From: Aeromicrobium phragmitis
GTDB lineage: Bacteria; Actinomycetota; Actinomycetes; Propionibacteriales; Nocardioidaceae
DNA: 64,000 nucleotides
Reading direction: 5' to 3'
Assembly: GCF_003674095.1 (NCBI RefSeq)
Contig: NZ_RDBF01000001.1
Coordinates: forward strand, 310,001 to 374,000
Shown here: positions 28,298-36,537 of the stretch, in pieces
How positions within the stretch are numbered: position 1 is the first letter of the stretch
Layout: each line of letters opens with the position of its first letter
Notes under the pieces: generated by a model
The model's input: only the letters and a program-made list of their open reading frames with translations
What the model was told of the DNA's origin: nothing
Databases searched by the model: none
Made by a program: the position numbers and the translations under genes

Positions 28298-29095
28298 ATG
28301 GATCTGAACTTGCAGGGCAAGATTGCTTTCGTCACCGGCGCGAGCAAGGGCATCGGCCGCGAAGTGGCGACCAAGCTTGCCAACGAGGGCGTCGACGTCG
28401 TCATCACCGCTCGGGGTGAGGAGGCGCTGGCCAAGACCGCGGCCGAGATCAGTGCCGAGACCGGGCGCCGTGTCGTTGCCCAGGCGGGCGACATGAGCGA
28501 CTTCGCGGACGTTCAGCGGTGCGTAGACGCCGCGATCGCCGAGTTCGGCCGCATCGACATCCTGGTGACCTGTGCGGGAAGCTCGCCGGGCGGATTGCTC
28601 GAGGAGCTCACCGACGACCAGTGGATGCAGAGTCTGAACCTGAAGTTCATGGGATACGTCCGCACGGTGCGTGCCGTCGTGCCGCACATGGTGGAGCGCG
28701 GCTCGGGTGCCATCGTGCTCGTGGTCGGCAACGATGGTCTGAAGCCGAGCTTCTGGGAGATGACCGCCGGCGCCGCCAACGCCGCGGATCTGAACTTCGC
28801 CTCGTCCGTCGCCGATCAGTACGGACCCAAGGGCATTCGCGTCAACACGGTCAACCCTGGACCGGTCGACACCGATCGCTGGGACGGTCTGGAGAAGGCG
28901 TTCGCGCGAGACATGGGCGTCGACCAGGCCGAGGCGCGCCGCCGCGCGGAAGCGTCCATTCCGCTCGGTCGCATCACGCAGCCCCAAGAGGTGGCCGCAC
29001 TCGTCACCTTCCTCGCATCGGACCTGGCAGGGAGCGTCCATGGTGCTCATATCCCCATCGACGGTGCGCAGCGCAAGGCACTGATGGAGCGATGA
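28298..29095 (+). CDS. SDR-family protein lacking the canonical Ser-Tyr-Lys triad
   Basis: A 265-residue classical SDR by fold: TGASKGIG (residues 13-20), CAGSSPGG, helix-4 N114 in NLKFMGYV, and the IRVNTVNPGPV block. A gap-free comparison to typical SDRs places Gly144, Ala157 and Asn161 where catalytic Ser, Tyr and Lys should be. It is therefore either a non-canonical reductase, a CoA-ester processing SDR relative, or catalytically inert. ATG 28298 has an excellent AAAGGAG site; longer in-frame readings run into the operator. Followed by the alpha/beta hydrolase gene after 25 bases. Confidence 0.85.
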   Translation: MDLNLQGKIAFVTGASKGIGREVATKLANEGVDVVITARGEEALAKTAAEISAETGRRVVAQAGDMSDFADVQRCVDAAIAEFGRIDILVTCAGSSPGGLLEELTDDQWMQSLNLKFMGYVRTVRAVVPHMVERGSGAIVLVVGNDGLKPSFWEMTAGAANAADLNFASSVADQYGPKGIRVNTVNPGPVDTDRWDGLEKAFARDMGVDQAEARRRAEASIPLGRITQPQEVAALVTFLASDLAGSVHGAHIPIDGAQRKALMER

Positions 29096-29120
29096 GCAGC
29101 GGCTCGAAGGAGGTGCGGGG

Positions 29121-30002
29121 ATGTCGATAGCGCGGACCGATGACGGCGTCGACCTGTATTACGAGGAGGCGGGGCGCGGACTGCCGATCATCTTCGTCCA
29201 CGAGTTCGCAGGTGATCATCGCTCCTGGGAGCCGCAGCTGAGCCACTTCGCGCGTCGTTACCGGTGCGTGACCTTCGCCGCGCGCGGTTTCCCGCCCTCG
29301 TCGGTTCCTACGGATCCGGGAAGCTACAGCCAGGCGCGCGCGGTGGAGGACATCGCCACGATCGTGCGGGCGATCGGTGCTGAGGCGGCTTACGTCGTCG
29401 GCAACTCGATGGGGGGCTTCGCGGCGCTGCATTTCGCCCTCACTCACCCGGAGATGACCTTGGCGGCGGTGGTGGCCGGGTGCGGCTACGGGGCCCATCC
29501 GGACAACGCCGAGACGTTCCGCTCCGAATCCGAGAAGGTGGCAGTGGCCTTCGAGACCGAGGGCTCACGAGCGATGTCGTCGTGGTACGGATTCGGGCCC
29601 GCGCGTGTCCAGTTCGAGGACAAGGACCCTCGAGGCCACCGCGAGCACGTGGAGATCCTCGCTCAGCACGACCCGATCGGGGCGGCGCTGACCATGCGAG
29701 GAGTCCAGAAGGCGCGGCCCTCGCTGTACTCCATGACGGCCGAGCTCGAGGCCTGTGAGCCGGCAGTCCTCATCGTCGCCGGTGATGAGGACAACGGGGT
29801 GCTCGAGGCTGATCTGATGCTCAAGCGCACGATTCCCCGCAGTGGGCTTACCGTGCTGCCTCGCACAGGTCATGTCTCCAACCTCGAGGAGCCGGCTCTC
29901 TTCAACGCCGTGATCGAGGCGTTCTTCCACAGCGTGGAGGCAGACCGCTGGGGCCCGCGGGACCCCCGCTCGTTGTCGAGCTCGGTCACCGGCGCCAAGT
30001 AG
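29121..30002 (+). CDS. Alpha/beta-fold hydrolase
   Basis: A 293-residue hydrolase with nucleophile elbow GNSMGG, an oxyanion region IFVHEFAGDHRSW, acid in IVAGDEDNGVLE and His in RTGHVSNLEEP. The family includes C-C bond hydrolases, esterases, lactonases and enol-lactone hydrolases of ring-degradation pathways. AAGGAGGTG precedes the start. It is the second gene of the SDR operon, ended by a strong hairpin at 30025-30071. Confidence 0.87.
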   Translation: MSIARTDDGVDLYYEEAGRGLPIIFVHEFAGDHRSWEPQLSHFARRYRCVTFAARGFPPSSVPTDPGSYSQARAVEDIATIVRAIGAEAAYVVGNSMGGFAALHFALTHPEMTLAAVVAGCGYGAHPDNAETFRSESEKVAVAFETEGSRAMSSWYGFGPARVQFEDKDPRGHREHVEILAQHDPIGAALTMRGVQKARPSLYSMTAELEACEPAVLIVAGDEDNGVLEADLMLKRTIPRSGLTVLPRTGHVSNLEEPALFNAVIEAFFHSVEADRWGPRDPRSLSSSVTGAK

Positions 30003-30019
30003 GCCGGCCGGACGACGGC

Positions 30020-30715
30020 TCAGGACCGCCTGTGCTGGGACGGCGCATGACCGTCCCAGCACAGGCGGTTTCGTGTCCGTTCACGCTGCAGCTCGGTGAT
30101 CAGGCCTGATGCGACAGTCGCCCGCTTGACGTCGGAGAGCGCGTGGGCGTCCATGGCGCGCAGTGCCTCGAGCAGCTCGGTACAGGCGGCATCGGTATCG
30201 GTCACCAGGGGCGGGACGTATCCGGCGGCCTCGGCTTCCTGCGCGGCGAGCCAGCGCGCCGTGAGCGTGAGGTTGAGCCCGCGTGCCCGGCCGAAGTGTG
30301 CGGTCGCGATCCAGGCTCCGACGACGAGACCGTGGCCCGGTCCCACCCAGCGCCAGCGCGCTCGCTCGGTAGCGATGCGAAGGTCGGCGGCGGCGGACAG
30401 CTGGGCTCCTCCGCCCACCGCCGGCCCGTCCACAAGAGCGATCGTGAGACCCGGCCGGGTGAGCATCGCCTCATACAGCTCGTAGAGGCGATCGCTCAAC
30501 CGCGCACGCTCCGGGTCACTCACCGAGAGGCTGGCACCGGCGCAGAACATCCCGGCGGTAGCGCTCTCGATGACCACGGGGGAATGCGGCCGCTCCGCCA
30601 TGGCCGCGATGAGCGCATCGACGTCGGCGAGGGTCAGGGCGTTGCGCTGTTCGGGTCGGTTGAGCCGCAGTCGCAGGCTCTCGACGGCACCCTGTTCAAC
30701 GAGGACCGAGCTCAT
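30020..30715 (-). CDS. Enoyl-CoA hydratase/isomerase-family (crotonase) protein, atypical active site
   Basis: A 231-residue crotonase-fold protein, somewhat short. Oxyanion-hole elements are present (ATAGMFCAGASL and GPAVGGGAQLSAAADLRIA). The two Glu residues used by true hydratases appear to be missing: the usual PE site reads VGPGHG, and the helix position reads GLNLTL. A hydratase role is therefore doubtful; another crotonase reaction, such as CoA-ester hydrolysis, isomerisation or decarboxylation, is possible. ATG 30715 has AAGGAG seven bases before. It is divergent from gntR with operator site C between, and convergent with the hydrolase gene. Confidence 0.8.
   Translation of the reverse strand: MSSVLVEQGAVESLRLRLNRPEQRNALTLADVDALIAAMAERPHSPVVIESATAGMFCAGASLSVSDPERARLSDRLYELYEAMLTRPGLTIALVDGPAVGGGAQLSAAADLRIATERARWRWVGPGHGLVVGAWIATAHFGRARGLNLTLTARWLAAQEAEAAGYVPPLVTDTDAACTELLEALRAMDAHALSDVKRATVASGLITELQRERTRNRLCWDGHAPSQHRRS
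30025..30071. terminator. Strong 19-bp hairpin terminator inside the 3' end of the crotonase gene
   Basis: Perfect 19-bp stem (30025-30043 with 30051-30069), 7-base loop, followed by TTTCGTG on the plus strand. It ends the SDR-hydrolase transcript yet lies within the last 17 codons of the convergent crotonase gene. Confidence 0.85.
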
Positions 30716-30731
30716 CTGATCTCCTTGACGA

Positions 30732-30746
30732 AATATGATATATCTG
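30732..30746. promoter_or_regulatory. Operator site C between the crotonase gene and gntR
   Basis: AATATGATATATCTG shares the GATATAT core of site B. Its position 17 bases upstream of the crotonase start and about 67 before the regulator start would allow control of both, including autoregulation. TATGAT (30734-30739) may be the -10 for the regulator gene. Confidence 0.5.
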
Positions 30747-30812
30747 TGGGTGGGGTTCGTGTGACTGAGCCCACCTCGGGAGAGGTAGAACCAGGGGAAG
30801 CGAGCCATCCGG

Positions 30813-31469
30813 ATGGAACGATCGGTAGCACAGCGCGTTGGAGCGATGCAGTACTCCTCCAAGAGCGACGTCGTGTGCGCGATGCTCCGTGAGCTGATCA
30901 TCAGCGGTGAGCTGGTGCCGGAGGAGCCGCTGCGGCAGCGCGACCTCGCCGAGCGATTCGGCGTCAGCCAGACGCCTGTCCGGGAGGCGCTCCGGCGACT
31001 GGAGTCCGAAGGGCTGATCGTCAACGATCCGCATCGGGGTGCCAGTGTCGCCGGGTCCCGCCGCGGCGCGGTCGAGGACAACGCTGAGATCAGGGCGGCC
31101 CTGGAGTCTCTGGCAGCCCGACTGGCGGTCCGCTCCATCGAGGACGCCCAGATCGCGCTGTTGCGCGAGCTCAACGACGAGATCGCTGAGCTGCCCGAGG
31201 GGGACCCGCGTTATGCTGAGCTCAACCGGCAGTTCCATTTCACGATTTACGAGTTCGCCGATTCTCCGGTGCTGATGTCGATGATGCGTCTGCTGTGGCA
31301 GGCGATGCCCACTGGCCCGAAGGTCAAGCGGACGCAGGCCAAGTCGGTGCGTCAGCATGCCCGGCTCATCGATGCCTTGGCCGCACGGGACGGGGACAAG
31401 GCCGCTGCGTTGACGATCAAGCACATCCTCGGCAGCGAGCATCTGCCCTCGGAGATGGCGCGTCCCTGA
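30813..31469 (+). CDS. GntR-family transcriptional regulator (FadR/FCD subfamily)
   Basis: A 218-residue regulator. The N-terminal winged helix (about residues 18-85) includes LRQRDLAERFGVSQTPVREALRRLESEGLI, the GntR signature. The C-terminal helical FCD ligand domain includes EIRAALESLAARLAV and NRQFHFTIYE, with His residues for metal or acid binding. Such repressors typically bind short AT-rich palindromes of TNGTNNNACNA type and release on binding a pathway acid. It is the only regulator in the island and sits at its centre beside sites C and D. ATG 30846 is an alternative start. Confidence 0.93.
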   Translation: MERSVAQRVGAMQYSSKSDVVCAMLRELIISGELVPEEPLRQRDLAERFGVSQTPVREALRRLESEGLIVNDPHRGASVAGSRRGAVEDNAEIRAALESLAARLAVRSIEDAQIALLRELNDEIAELPEGDPRYAELNRQFHFTIYEFADSPVLMSMMRLLWQAMPTGPKVKRTQAKSVRQHARLIDALAARDGDKAAALTIKHILGSEHLPSEMARP

Positions 31470-31570
31470 TCCGCCGGGGCCCTTCGCCCGGTGATCGAGT
31501 GCTGGCGCGCTCCGCCCGCCGACATGGCGGACGTGGCGGCGAGGCGCGCGGGTGAAATGGAGCACGATAG

Positions 31571-31588
31571 TATGATATACCAAATATT
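31571..31588 (+). promoter_or_regulatory. Promoter/operator site D before the Mo-hydroxylase operon
   Basis: On the reverse strand it reads ATATTTGGTATATCATA, sharing TATTTGGTATA with sites E and F. TATGAT at 31571-31576 is a plausible -10 element within the operator. It leaves a leader of about 75 bases before the GTG start at 31661. Confidence 0.65.
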
Positions 31589-31660
31589 GTGTTTCTGAAA
31601 GTGTCGGAAACGCTGTACCCCGGCAGCCGTACGGCGCGTCGTCCAGAGGGAGTGATCACC

Positions 31661-34099
31661 GTGTCCAGCCCACCGGCTACGAGGCAGCGCCGGCGGCGCA
31701 GCCAGCCCTCCCAAGCCAGCCCTGCCGACCAGACGCAGACGTGGGCGCGGCGGGAAGACATCCGCCTCACGACAGGCACGGGCACGTTCGTCGGTGACGT
31801 GGACCTCGACGGCCAGCTGTGGGCGCGAGTGGTCCGCAGCGCGGTGGCGCACGGCGTGCTGGTGGACATCGACGTCACTTCAGCGGCTGAGATGCCCGGG
31901 GTCGTTCGGGTTCTCACCGCGAAGGACCTCGCCGACGTTCCTCAGATTCCGCTCCGCATCCTCAGCAGGCCAGAGCTGAATGAGTTCCTCCAACCGGTGC
32001 TTGCCAGCGAGCGGGTCCGCTATGTGGGGGAACCCGTCGCGATCGTCGTGGCCGAATCCGCGCGTGCTGCGGAGGACGCCGCCGAGCGCGTGGTGGTACA
32101 GGTCGACGAGCTGGTGCCGGCGATGGCTGTCGACGAGGACCACGTCGACGCCGTCTGGCCCGACGCGACACGCGACGCCATGTGTGTCTTCACGGGTCGA
32201 GACGGCGAGCCGGACGCCGTCTTCGAGTCGGCCGACGTCGTGGTCGCCGCGAGCTTCACCACGGGGCGCGACACCGGCCTGCCCTTGGAGACCCGAGGGC
32301 TGGTCGCGCAGTGGCTCGGCGACGAACTCCACCTGTGGGGTCCTACCAAGTTCATCTGCTTCACCCGTGCCACCGTGGCTCGCTGGTTCGATCTGCCTGA
32401 GGATCAGGTCATCTGCCACCACGTGGACGTCGGCGGCATGTTCGGCAGCCGTGGTGAGGTCTATCCGGAGGACTACCTGGTCCCGTGGGCCTCGGCAGTC
32501 ACCGGGCGGCCGGTCAAGTGGATCGAGGATCGCAACGAGCACCTGGTCTCGATAAACCACTCGCGCGGACAGACTCACCGCATCTCCATCGCGGCGCGAG
32601 CCGACGGGACCCTGCTGGGACTTCGCGACGAGGCCCTGGTGGACATGGGCGCCTATGCTCGCCCGATCGGAGGTCGAGTGGCAGAGCTGACGGTCGAGTC
32701 GCTCCCGGGACCGTACCGGTGGCCCGCGCTGGATGTCATCTGCACGGCGGTCGCCACGAATCGGACTCCCGTGGGAACGATGCGGGGGCCGGCGACCTTC
32801 GACACGACGTTCGCGCGCGAGCGGCTGCTGGACATCCTCGCTGACGAGCTGGAGATGGACCCGGTGGAGCTGCGCCGCCGCAACCTCATCGGCGCCGACG
32901 AGATCCCTTACGTCCAGGACTTCGGTGCGGGCACGCATCCGTCGGTGTACGACAGCGGTGACTACCACCTCGTCCTCGATCGCTTCCTTGCCGACCTCGA
33001 CTACGAGGCGTTGCTCGAGGAGGTCGGTCAGCGCCGGGCCGAAGGAGAGTCCGTCGGGGTGGGATTCGCGTTCTTCCTCGACCACTCCGGCCTGGGGCGA
33101 GAGGAGACCGTCCAGTTGCGGCTGACTGCCGACGGCCGGTTCGTCTTCTACACCACCTCGTCGGAGATCGGACAAGGACTCGCCTCGATGATCATCACGG
33201 TGGCGGCCGAAGCGCTGGGTGTGTCCCCTGACCTCATCGACGTCGTCGCCAACCAGTCGGGCGAGTTCGACGGTGGCAACGGCAGCTTCTCCTCCCGGGG
33301 CACGATCTTCGTCGGGAGCGCGACACAGGACGCTGCTTTCCAGCTGCGCTCGATGCTGGCCAAGGAGGGTCCTCAAGCGAACCCGGCGGACGCTGACGCG
33401 TGGAGGGCGCTGGGACCACGGACGGTCATCGGCCGCCACACCAACGACGGCCCGACGTACGGGTTCGGTGCGGCCGCGGCCGTCGTCTCGGTCGAGCCGG
33501 AGACACTGGACATCGTCGTCGAGCGTCTGGGTGTCGCGTACGACTGCGGGCGAGTGATCGATCGCCCGTCGGCCATGGGGCAGCTCGTGGGGGCTGCCGT
33601 CCAGGGACTCGGAGGGACCCTCCTGCAGGAACTGACCTTCGACCCCGACGGCCAGCCGCAGAGCACGACCTTCATGGACTTCCAGCCACCCACCGTGACC
33701 GAGGTGCCGCGGGTGGAGGCGACGCTGCTCGAGCTGGGCGGCACCACCTCTAACCCGCTCGGCGTCAAAGGCATCGGTGAAGCGGGCATCATGGGCGTGG
33801 GCGGGAGCATCTCCAATGCGCTCTCAGCAGCCCTCTCGACGACTCGTGCGATCACACGTCTGCCGATCAGGCCCGACGACGTCGTGCCGTTCGCCCCTCC
33901 TCTGCCGGCGGCGGGCAACCAGTTGCGTTCGTCGTTCGAGCGCCGCCGACCATCCGAGCCGGCCAGTCGGGACGTAACGGGCGCGCCTGGCCCGTCGTCG
34001 CGTTCCTGGCTCGTCATCCTCGCGGCCGGAGCGCTCGGTGTGGCGCTCGCCGCGCGGGCACTGAGAAGAAAACTCGCCGCGAAGGGACATCATGGCTGA
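31661..34099 (+). CDS. Molybdenum hydroxylase large (molybdopterin) subunit with C-terminal membrane anchor
   Basis: An 812-residue xanthine-oxidase/CoxL-family catalytic subunit that hydroxylates carbon next to nitrogen in heterocycles, or oxidises aldehydes, using water. It has the domain order of the family, TPVGTMRGPATFDTTFARER in the substrate loop (no CoxL-type Cys, so not a CO dehydrogenase), and catalytic Glu E707 in VKGIGEAGIMG. Start GTG 31661 has AGGGAG eight bases before; in-frame GTGs at 31652 and 31589 exist. Unusually, residues 782-802 form a hydrophobic helix followed by RRKLAAK, a C-terminal membrane anchor. First of five overlapping genes. Confidence 0.9.
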   Translation: MSSPPATRQRRRRSQPSQASPADQTQTWARREDIRLTTGTGTFVGDVDLDGQLWARVVRSAVAHGVLVDIDVTSAAEMPGVVRVLTAKDLADVPQIPLRILSRPELNEFLQPVLASERVRYVGEPVAIVVAESARAAEDAAERVVVQVDELVPAMAVDEDHVDAVWPDATRDAMCVFTGRDGEPDAVFESADVVVAASFTTGRDTGLPLETRGLVAQWLGDELHLWGPTKFICFTRATVARWFDLPEDQVICHHVDVGGMFGSRGEVYPEDYLVPWASAVTGRPVKWIEDRNEHLVSINHSRGQTHRISIAARADGTLLGLRDEALVDMGAYARPIGGRVAELTVESLPGPYRWPALDVICTAVATNRTPVGTMRGPATFDTTFARERLLDILADELEMDPVELRRRNLIGADEIPYVQDFGAGTHPSVYDSGDYHLVLDRFLADLDYEALLEEVGQRRAEGESVGVGFAFFLDHSGLGREETVQLRLTADGRFVFYTTSSEIGQGLASMIITVAAEALGVSPDLIDVVANQSGEFDGGNGSFSSRGTIFVGSATQDAAFQLRSMLAKEGPQANPADADAWRALGPRTVIGRHTNDGPTYGFGAAAAVVSVEPETLDIVVERLGVAYDCGRVIDRPSAMGQLVGAAVQGLGGTLLQELTFDPDGQPQSTTFMDFQPPTVTEVPRVEATLLELGGTTSNPLGVKGIGEAGIMGVGGSISNALSAALSTTRAITRLPIRPDDVVPFAPPLPAAGNQLRSSFERRRPSEPASRDVTGAPGPSSRSWLVILAAGALGVALAARALRRKLAAKGHHG

Positions 34100-35105
34100 C
34101 CTGATCGACATCCACGCCCACCACTATCCGGAGACGTACCTCGAGGCGTGCCGCAGGCCCGACAGCGGCTTCGAGACCTACGTCCGCGATGACGGCCGAC
34201 TCGTCGTGAAACAGGACGGCGCCGTCGCACTCGCCGCTCCTCAGCCGATGCCGAGTCTGGAGCAGCGTCTCACCGCGATGGACGCTGCGGGAATCGGCCT
34301 GCAGGTCCTGTCGGTGTCGGCGCCCAACGTCTACCAGTTCCCCCGTCAGTGGCGCGCATCCTTGACGTCGGACATCAACGACGAGATCGCCGCGATGGCG
34401 GATGCGTCGAACGGTCGCCTGCTGACACTTGCCAGTCTCCCGCTGCCCGACGTCGACGTCGCCCTGGACGAACTCGATCGAGCGCTCAAGCTACCGGGCG
34501 TCGCCGGCATCATGCTGACGACCACCATCGCACGGCAGACCCTGGACGCTCCCCAGTTCGTTCCGCTGCTGGAGGAGCTGTCCCGTCGCGAGGTCCTGGT
34601 CCTGGTCCACCCGACGACGGGGTGCTCGACCGAGGGAGTTCGTGAGTACGCACTCGCCCTGGGCCTGGATTTCCTCGCCGAGACGACGAACTGCATCGCC
34701 CGGTTGGTGTACTCGGGGCGTTTCGAGCAGTATCCGGGCATTCGGTGGGTCTTCTCCCACCTGGGGGGAACGACCCCCTTCCTCATCCACCGCTTCGACA
34801 ACTACTTCCAGCAGTTTCCCGAATGTCGGGAGCACATCGACCGCCCGCCGAGCCAGATTCTCGAACGGGTCTACTTCGACACCGTCACGACGCACGTGCC
34901 GGCGATGCGGTGCGCGCTCGACACCTTCGACGTGGGTCAGTTCGTCTTCGGCACCGACTATCCGCATGTGCCCGGCGGCCTCGGGCGATTCACGCAGACC
35001 CTGGCCGCGGCCCAGCTCTCCGATGAGGACTACGCGCGTATCGGCTGGGGTACCGCGACCGATCTCCTTCGCCTCCCTGAACGAGGGAGGACTCGTCGAT
35101 CATGA
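34092..35105 (+). CDS. Amidohydrolase-2 (ACMSD-like) hydrolase/decarboxylase
   Basis: A 337-residue metal-dependent TIM-barrel enzyme. The N-terminus IDIHAHHYPE supplies the HxH metal ligands, LVHPTTG and FSHLGGTTPF give further His ligands, and FGTDYPHVPGG gives the metal Asp. The group contains non-oxidative decarboxylases of aromatic acids (ACMSD, gamma-resorcylate) and ring-opening hydrolases. Placed between Mo-hydroxylase subunit genes, it probably acts on the hydroxylated product. ATG overlaps the large-subunit stop by eight bases and its own stop overlaps the next start. Confidence 0.87.
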   Translation: MADLIDIHAHHYPETYLEACRRPDSGFETYVRDDGRLVVKQDGAVALAAPQPMPSLEQRLTAMDAAGIGLQVLSVSAPNVYQFPRQWRASLTSDINDEIAAMADASNGRLLTLASLPLPDVDVALDELDRALKLPGVAGIMLTTTIARQTLDAPQFVPLLEELSRREVLVLVHPTTGCSTEGVREYALALGLDFLAETTNCIARLVYSGRFEQYPGIRWVFSHLGGTTPFLIHRFDNYFQQFPECREHIDRPPSQILERVYFDTVTTHVPAMRCALDTFDVGQFVFGTDYPHVPGGLGRFTQTLAAAQLSDEDYARIGWGTATDLLRLPERGRTRRS

Positions 35106-35995
35106 AGGCACCCCCGATCAGTTACGCGGCTGCCGAGTCGGTCGAGGAAGCCGTGGCGCTGCTGACCGAGCACGGTGACGACGCCAAGGTTCTGGCGGGC
35201 GGTCAGAGCCTGCTGCCCATGCTCAACTTGCGTCTCGCGCAGCCCGGGGTCCTCGTGGACATCGGGCGGATCGAGGAGTTGCGGCACAGTGGTGTGACCG
35301 AGGAAGGCGGTCGTCTGTGCGGATCGCTCACCACGCACCGCGAGCTCGAGATGGGGGCTGTTCCCTCGCTCGGCGACGTGGCTGTGCTCCGTACCGCGGC
35401 ATCGCATATCGGTCACCTGCCGATCCGTACCCAGGGCACGATCGGAGGGAGCATCGCTCATGCGGACAGCGCGTCGGAATGGTGCGTGCTCGCACTCGCG
35501 CTCGATGCCGTCATCCACGTGCGGGGGACGGGAGGTGCTCGCCGTATGCCGGCCGAGAGCTTCTTTCACGGCTTCTTCTCCACAGCACTGGAACCGGACG
35601 AGATCATCACCGGCATCGAGTTCCCCGTGACCGGCTCGTCCTCGGCGAACTTCGAGGAATACGCCCGCCGCAGCGGAGACTTCGCGATCGTCGCCTCCGC
35701 CGTGGCGCTGGACCTGCGGGAGGGCCGATGCGAGAGTGCGAGGATCGCACTCGGCGGCGTCGCGGGAGCTCCCATCCGCCTGCCTGAGGTGGAACGCCTC
35801 GCTGAGGGACATCGTTTCGCCGGCCCGGACGACGAGGCCGTGCGCGAGCTGGCCCACGCCTGCGCCGAAGCGATCGACCCGCCATCGGACGTCCACGCTT
35901 CGAGCACCTACCGGAAGCGGCTGACCGAGGTCCTGGTGTCCAGGGCGGTCGCGGGCTGCTTGCGCCACGATGACAGCGAAGGTGGACGCCGATGA
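35102..35995 (+). CDS. Molybdenum hydroxylase medium (FAD) subunit
   Basis: A 297-residue CoxM-type FAD-binding subunit. It shows VLAGGQSLLPMLNLRLAQP (FAD pyrophosphate loop, about residues 30-48) and RTQGTIGGSIAHADSASEW (second FAD loop), and a C-terminal CO_deh_flav_C-like domain. It passes electrons from the iron-sulfur subunit to an external acceptor. ATGA overlap on both sides. Confidence 0.93.
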   Translation: MKAPPISYAAAESVEEAVALLTEHGDDAKVLAGGQSLLPMLNLRLAQPGVLVDIGRIEELRHSGVTEEGGRLCGSLTTHRELEMGAVPSLGDVAVLRTAASHIGHLPIRTQGTIGGSIAHADSASEWCVLALALDAVIHVRGTGGARRMPAESFFHGFFSTALEPDEIITGIEFPVTGSSSANFEEYARRSGDFAIVASAVALDLREGRCESARIALGGVAGAPIRLPEVERLAEGHRFAGPDDEAVRELAHACAEAIDPPSDVHASSTYRKRLTEVLVSRAVAGCLRHDDSEGGRR

Positions 35996-36537
35996 AGGAA
36001 TCGAGCCGGGAACAGAGCGCCGAGAGGGTGCAGCTGTGCACGACGATCAACGGTGTCGAGGTCGCATGTGAGGTGGACGCGGCGGAGTCGCTGATGGATC
36101 TCGTTCGCGGGCGCGGGCTGACGGGGACCCATTCTGGATGTGAGCACGGCGTGTGTGGTGCGTGCACCGTGCTGGTCGACGATCGTCCAGTGCGCGCCTG
36201 CATCGTGCTCGCCGCGCAGGTGCAGGGCCGGACGGTCGAGACGATCGAGAGTGTGGGTGGGCCCGACGATCCGTCCAGGCTTCAGCGTGCGTTCTCGGCC
36301 TGCAGCGGTCTTCAGTGCGGCTTCTGCACCCCGGGCTTCATCATGTTGGCCACGGGCTTGCTACGAGAGAATCCGTGTCCGAGTGAGCACGAGATCGTTG
36401 AGGCGGTCTCCTCCAACCTGTGTCGATGCACGGGATACGCATCGATCGTCCAGTCCATCGCCTCCGTCGTCGAGGCCGATCCAGATGCCGGGGCCCCGGC
36501 ACGCCCACCGAGCAGGGAGAGGACCCATGAAGCTTGA
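35992..36537 (+). CDS. Molybdenum hydroxylase small (2Fe-2S) subunit
   Basis: A 181-residue CoxS-type subunit with two [2Fe-2S] clusters. The plant-ferredoxin-type site uses C50, C55, C58 and C70 (GCEHGVCGACTVL). The second site uses C109, C112, C144 and C146 (LQCGFCTPGF, SNLCRCTGY). It moves electrons from Mo to FAD. A Pro/Arg-rich tail of about 25 residues follows the usual end of the domain. It overlaps the next gene by 11 bases. Confidence 0.94.
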   Translation: MKESSREQSAERVQLCTTINGVEVACEVDAAESLMDLVRGRGLTGTHSGCEHGVCGACTVLVDDRPVRACIVLAAQVQGRTVETIESVGGPDDPSRLQRAFSACSGLQCGFCTPGFIMLATGLLRENPCPSEHEIVEAVSSNLCRCTGYASIVQSIASVVEADPDAGAPARPPSRERTHEA

